Origin: Bacteroidales bacterium
Lineage (GTDB): Bacteria > Bacteroidota > Bacteroidia > Bacteroidales > UBA932
Assembly: GCA_016283985.1 (NCBI GenBank)
Contig: JAEENZ010000138.1
Span: 1-8,704 of the forward strand
Direction: 5' to 3'
Length of the DNA stretch: 8,704 bases
A program made the position numbers and the translations under genes. The stretch's first letter is position 1. Every line of letters begins with the position of its first letter. Below the pieces are notes generated by a model, which saw only the letters and a program-made list of their open reading frames with translations, was not told the origin of the DNA and did no database searches. This document shows positions 6,072 through 8,704 of the stretch, piece by piece.

Positions 6072-6931
6072 AATTCACAAAGATAATCATTTTTCAGCGT
6101 AATATCCAGTTCGAGCCGGGCCCCCCGGCGGATTTTGCCGAGGGGGATGCGCCAGGCCTTCCTTTCACCGGCAAGGGTGCCTGTTATCAGCATCCGTGTG
6201 CATCCTCCGCCAGGGCCGTCATCGTCTTCGTTGGGATAGCACCAGAGGGTAATGTCCGTTGGCCTGGGGCTGCTGCCGATGTCTTCCGGAAGCTCCCGTA
6301 GCATCATCAGTGGGTGGTCCAGCCCCGCCGGACTGTCGATGGTGGCGCCGGGATGGAATCCGTCCGAACGGAGGATCTCGGCGTATGCGTTCACCCTTTC
6401 CAGCTGGATCACGGCGCCGTGCAGGGGAGCATCCGCAGCAATGCTGATGCTGCGGATGCTCACCGGGCAGAGCAGCGGCAGGATGTTCAACTCCACCGTC
6501 CTTCCTGTCCCTCCGCTGCCCTGCCCGGCCTGCAGGGGCGCTCCCGGATCCTCATCCCCATACTTCATCGTCAGGCGTTCCATGGTCGAATACCTTTCCG
6601 GGAGAGTGCCGAAGCTTCCCCGCACGTCTGCCATCGCTACTATCACCTTGTCTCCTTTGACGGCGGGGAGTTTTAGGAATGCATCGCTACCTGCGCGCAA
6701 GTGGCTTTCCAGCGGGCGCGTGAGCGTATCTGCGAATATGAATATATCTATATGGTCGTAGGGGAGGGCACTGCATATATGTATTGTAAGGGAATCGGAG
6801 TCGGAGATATCACTTTGCAAAGACGGGGCCTGGGTGCAGGCGCAGATCAGAACCGTCACGGCCGTGAGGAGCGACTTGGCCCCGTAACTCTGCAAGTGGT
6901 GGAACTTTGGCTTTTGGTCTGAAAGCAACAT
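6068..6931 (-). CDS. Fimbrillin-like (FimB/Mfa2- or DUF4906-type) lipoprotein, first gene of the operon
   Basis: Predicted 287-residue exported lipoprotein. A hydrophobic stretch SLLTAVTVLICAC ends in a lipobox with probable lipidated Cys32, followed by TQAPSLQSD. HIDIFIFADTLTRPLESHLR resembles the conserved early strand (VDVFVF...) of Bacteroidetes fimbrillin and fimbrial anchor families, and the end (WRIPLGKIRRGARLELDITL) resembles their C-terminal strand (IPL..I.RG..Y.LDITL). Family assignment is by eye and moderate. Start choice: the ATG at 6931 gives an 18-residue segment before the hydrophobic core, rather long for a signal peptide. A TTG at 6895 would give a shorter one, and a GTG at 7006 would add 25 residues that look unlike a signal peptide. 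The stop overlaps the fusion gene start (ATGA), so it belongs to that operon. It may anchor a surface structure, or sense or display the decorated glycan; no function is shown. Confidence 0.62.
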   Translation of the reverse strand: MLLSDQKPKFHHLQSYGAKSLLTAVTVLICACTQAPSLQSDISDSDSLTIHICSALPYDHIDIFIFADTLTRPLESHLRAGSDAFLKLPAVKGDKVIVAMADVRGSFGTLPERYSTMERLTMKYGDEDPGAPLQAGQGSGGTGRTVELNILPLLCPVSIRSISIAADAPLHGAVIQLERVNAYAEILRSDGFHPGATIDSPAGLDHPLMMLRELPEDIGSSPRPTDITLWCYPNEDDDGPGGGCTRMLITGTLAGERKAWRIPLGKIRRGARLELDITLKNDYLCEL

Positions 6932-7030
6932 ATGAATACAACCAGTTAGATTTGTGTGGGGCAGAATGCCTCCGGGCGGATGCCCAAAGAGAAGACCGCT
7001 GGCCACAGTTCCTTCGTTTAGTTACTGTTG

Positions 7031-7062
7031 CAAAGCTAGGGCTGCCCGGAAAGGCCTCCAAA
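7031..7062 (-). promoter_or_regulatory. Consensus Bacteroidetes promoter for the lipoprotein/fusion/aminotransferase/acyltransferase operon
   Basis: On the minus strand TTTG (7062-7059) is followed after exactly 20 bases by TAGCTTTG (7038-7031), a full match to the TTTG-N19-21-TAnnTTTG consensus. The start of transcription should lie near 7024, leaving a leader of about 90 bases before the ATG at 6931, or about 18 bases if the GTG at 7006 is used. The leader holds the imperfect GC-rich dyad GCATCCGCCCGGAGGC, which is too tight to call a regulatory structure. Confidence 0.78.
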
Positions 7063-7123
7063 ATATTTCGCTAAAAAACCGCAAAATTTATGTTTGCGGC
7101 GGTATTTTTAAGTTTGCCATACG

Positions 7124-7159
7124 AAAACCCTCCGAAAACGTATATGTTTCCGGAGGGTT
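7124..7159 (-). terminator. Terminator of the nqr operon
   Basis: On the minus strand a 14-bp stem (7159-7146 with 7139-7126: AACCCTCCG plus GAAAC, one G-U pair) closes a 6-base loop and ends in TTTT (7127-7124). It starts 30 bases after the nqrF stop. It separates nqr from the promoter of the next operon, which begins about 60 bases further on. Confidence 0.82.
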
Positions 7160-7188
7160 CAGGAGTTTTTACCTACTCTTGCTACCTA

Positions 7189-8457
7189 CTAACCGAAGTT
7201 GTCGTAGAGTATGCTTTCGGGAGGTACGCCGAGGCTGTCGAGGAGCCCGTTCACTGCACCGACCATCATAGGAGGGCCGCACATGAAGTATTTGATGTCC
7301 TCTGGAGTCTCGTGGTTCTTGAGGTAGGTCTCATACATCACGTTGTGCACGAAGCCGGGAGTGTAAGCCACGCCTGCAGCATCCGCTGCGGGATCCGGGC
7401 GGTCGAGGGCGAGGTGGAACTTGAAGTTCGGGAACTCGCGTTCGATCTCGGCGAAATCCTCAAGGTAGAAGGCCTCCACGAGGCTGCGCGCTCCATAGAA
7501 GAAGTGCACGGTGCGGGTGGTCTTCATGGTCTTGAAGAGGTGCATGATGTGGCTGCGGAGAGGTGCCATGCCGGCGCCACCGCCCACGAAGATGTATTCC
7601 ATGTCGATGGGATCGTTCTCCGGCAGGAGGAACTCACCGAACGGGCCGCTGATGGTCACCTTGTCGCCCGGCTTGCGGGTGAAGACGTAAGATGAAGAGA
7701 TTCCCGGAGGAACCGGCAGCATCTTGAATACGCCCTTCGGCTGGCTGCGGTCGAACGGAGGCGTGGCGATACGCACGTTGAGCTTGATTATGTTCTTCTC
7801 TGCAGGATAGGAGGCCATGGAGTATGCGCGCACGGTAGGAACGGTGTTCTTGTACTTGATGTCGAAGAATCCGTACTTCTCCCAGTCGCCGCGATAGATG
7901 GGATCCACGTCGATGTCCTTGAACGCGATGTCGTATTCGGGGATGTCGATCTGGATGTACTCTCCGGACTTGAACTCGAGGTGCTCGCCTTCAGGCAGCT
8001 TGACGGTGAATTCCTTGATGAAGGTCGCCACGTTCTTGTTGGAGATAACCTCGCATTCGAGTTTCTTTACGCTGAGAGTGGAGTCGGGCACCGCGATCTG
8101 CAGGTCGTTCTTCACCTTCACCTGGCAGCCGAGGCGCATGCCGGCCTTGATCTGCTTGCGGTTGAAGAATCCTTTTTCGGTGGGAAGTATCTCTCCACCA
8201 CCGTCCAGCACCTGCACCTTGCACTGGCCGCAGTTGGCCTTGCCGCCGCAGGCGGAGGGGAGGAAGATCTTGTGGTCCGCCAGGGTGTGCATCAGGTCGC
8301 CGCCCTGTGCGGCATCCAGCACCACCTTGCCGTTGTTGATGTCTATCTTGACTGTCCCCGAGGGGGTGAGCCTGGCCTTGATTATGAGAAGCAACGCCAC
8401 CAGGAGCAGCGTCACGGCCACTATCACAAGGACTGCTGTAATGATTGTAGATGTCAT
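7189..8457 (-). CDS. nqrF: Na+-translocating NADH:quinone oxidoreductase subunit F
   Basis: Predicted 422-residue NADH-oxidising subunit of the Na+-NQR complex in the inner membrane. It takes a hydride from NADH onto FAD and passes electrons through a 2Fe-2S centre into the complex, which pumps Na+ while reducing quinone (family knowledge). Order of parts: an N-terminal membrane helix (about residues 5-26), a ferredoxin domain with C70, C76, C79 and C111 (CGGKANCGQC, then GCQVKV), an FAD-binding motif RAYSMAS (210-216), an NADH-binding GGGAGMAPLRSH (292-303), CGPPMM (393-398), and the typical terminal YDNFG. All cluster and cofactor residues are present. Length is normal for Bacteroidetes NqrF. 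It lies 15 bases after nqrE and is the last gene of the operon, as in the usual nqrABCDEF order. The start is fixed by a strong ribosome binding site. Confidence 0.98.
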   Translation of the reverse strand: MTSTIITAVLVIVAVTLLLVALLLIIKARLTPSGTVKIDINNGKVVLDAAQGGDLMHTLADHKIFLPSACGGKANCGQCKVQVLDGGGEILPTEKGFFNRKQIKAGMRLGCQVKVKNDLQIAVPDSTLSVKKLECEVISNKNVATFIKEFTVKLPEGEHLEFKSGEYIQIDIPEYDIAFKDIDVDPIYRGDWEKYGFFDIKYKNTVPTVRAYSMASYPAEKNIIKLNVRIATPPFDRSQPKGVFKMLPVPPGISSSYVFTRKPGDKVTISGPFGEFLLPENDPIDMEYIFVGGGAGMAPLRSHIMHLFKTMKTTRTVHFFYGARSLVEAFYLEDFAEIEREFPNFKFHLALDRPDPAADAAGVAYTPGFVHNVMYETYLKNHETPEDIKYFMCGPPMMVGAVNGLLDSLGVPPESILYDNFG

Positions 8458-8464
8458 AGTCTTG

Positions 8465-8471
8465 CCTCCTT
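8465..8471 (-). promoter_or_regulatory. Strong Shine-Dalgarno site of nqrF
   Basis: On the minus strand AAGGAGG lies 7 bases before the nqrF ATG, in the 15-base gap after the nqrE stop. This is unusually complete for Bacteroidetes, where most genes, including the others in this window, show no clear site. It fixes the nqrF start at 8457. Confidence 0.85.
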
Positions 8472-8472
8472 G

Positions 8473-8704
8473 TTAAAGTGAAATACCCATAAATGCCATG
8501 AATGCCATGCCCATGAGGCCCACGGTGATGAACGTGATGCCGAGGCCCTTGAGGGGTGCGGGAACGTTGCTGTAGCTGAGCTTCTCGCGGATGGCGGCGA
8601 GGGCCACGATGGCGAGGAACCAGCCGATGCCGGAACCGAGGGCGTAGACTGCGGATTCACCCACGTTGGCGAATTCCTTCTGCTGCATGAACAGGGCTCC
8701 GCCG
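8473..8704 (-). CDS. nqrE: Na+-translocating NADH:quinone oxidoreductase subunit E (C-terminal part)
   Basis: The last 76 codons of nqrE; the 5' part continues beyond the window edge, so the in-frame ATG at 8688 is internal. NqrE is an inner-membrane subunit of about 200 residues that, with NqrD, holds an intramembrane iron centre in the path from NqrF to the quinone site (family knowledge). The visible part has [33 protein letters not shown] and [18 protein letters not shown]. These are the conserved last two transmembrane segments and the IREK loop of NqrE. It ends in TAA and is followed by the nqrF ribosome binding site. The remaining nqr genes should lie to the right of the window. Confidence 0.96.
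   Translation of the reverse strand, partial: GGALFMQQKEFANVGESAVYALGSGIGWFLAIVALAAIREKLSYSNVPAPLKGLGITFITVGLMGMAFMAFMGISL

Noticed and set aside
6962..7000. Possible structured leader or riboswitch before the lipoprotein gene
   Set aside because: Only a short imperfect dyad with almost no loop was found; no known riboswitch pattern is recognisable.
7898..8481. Two overlapping plus-strand open frames opposite nqrF
   Set aside because: Shadows of nqrF, which has all its cofactor motifs on the minus strand.
8473..8688. A separate small gene starting at the ATG at 8688
   Set aside because: The frame stays open to the window edge and matches the C-terminal part of NqrE, so the ATG is internal.

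Overview
The window looks like a chromosomal segment of a moderately GC-rich member of the Bacteroidales. Three things point there: promoter elements of the Bacteroidetes type (TTTG, about 20 bases, TAnnTTTG), a fimbrillin-type lipoprotein plus a protein tail ending SVRCVK, and the end of a Na+-translocating NADH:quinone oxidoreductase (nqr) operon. The genus cannot be fixed from the sequence; a Rikenellaceae/Alistipes-like organism is only a guess from base composition.

Layout from left to right. Bases 1-233 are the 3' end of a plus-strand surface-type protein, closed by a clear hairpin terminator. Bases 325-1766 hold two minus-strand LicD-family genes joined by a 4-base ATGA overlap. A 69-base divergent region with two back-to-back -7 elements separates them from a third LicD gene on the plus strand (1836-2666). 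That gene runs 16 bases into the end of a minus-strand four-gene operon (6931 down to 2651). In transcription order this operon encodes a fimbrillin-like lipoprotein, a TagD-like cytidylyltransferase fused to a Gfo/Idh/MocA-type domain, a class V (PhnW/AGXT-like) aminotransferase, and a CelD/BcsL-type (Acetyltransf_6) acyltransferase. Its genes overlap by 4 bases or sit 2 bases apart, and a consensus promoter lies upstream of the first gene. Bases 7189-8704 are nqrF and the end of nqrE, with their own terminator.

Inferred joint role: the central genes look like a self-contained locus for decorating a surface glycan or glycolipid. A small phosphorylated compound would be aminated (aminotransferase), activated as a CDP derivative (cytidylyltransferase domain), possibly altered by the attached oxidoreductase-like domain, and then placed on sugars as a phosphodiester by LicD-type transferases. 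The acyltransferase could modify the amino group or the acceptor. The combination resembles phosphocholine or 2-aminoethylphosphonate decoration, but no choline genes, PEP mutase or phosphonopyruvate decarboxylase are in the window. The head group is therefore unknown and may be unusual. The oxidoreductase-like domain lacks the usual catalytic residues by eye, and the operon opens with a fimbrillin-like lipoprotein. These are the two least expected features.
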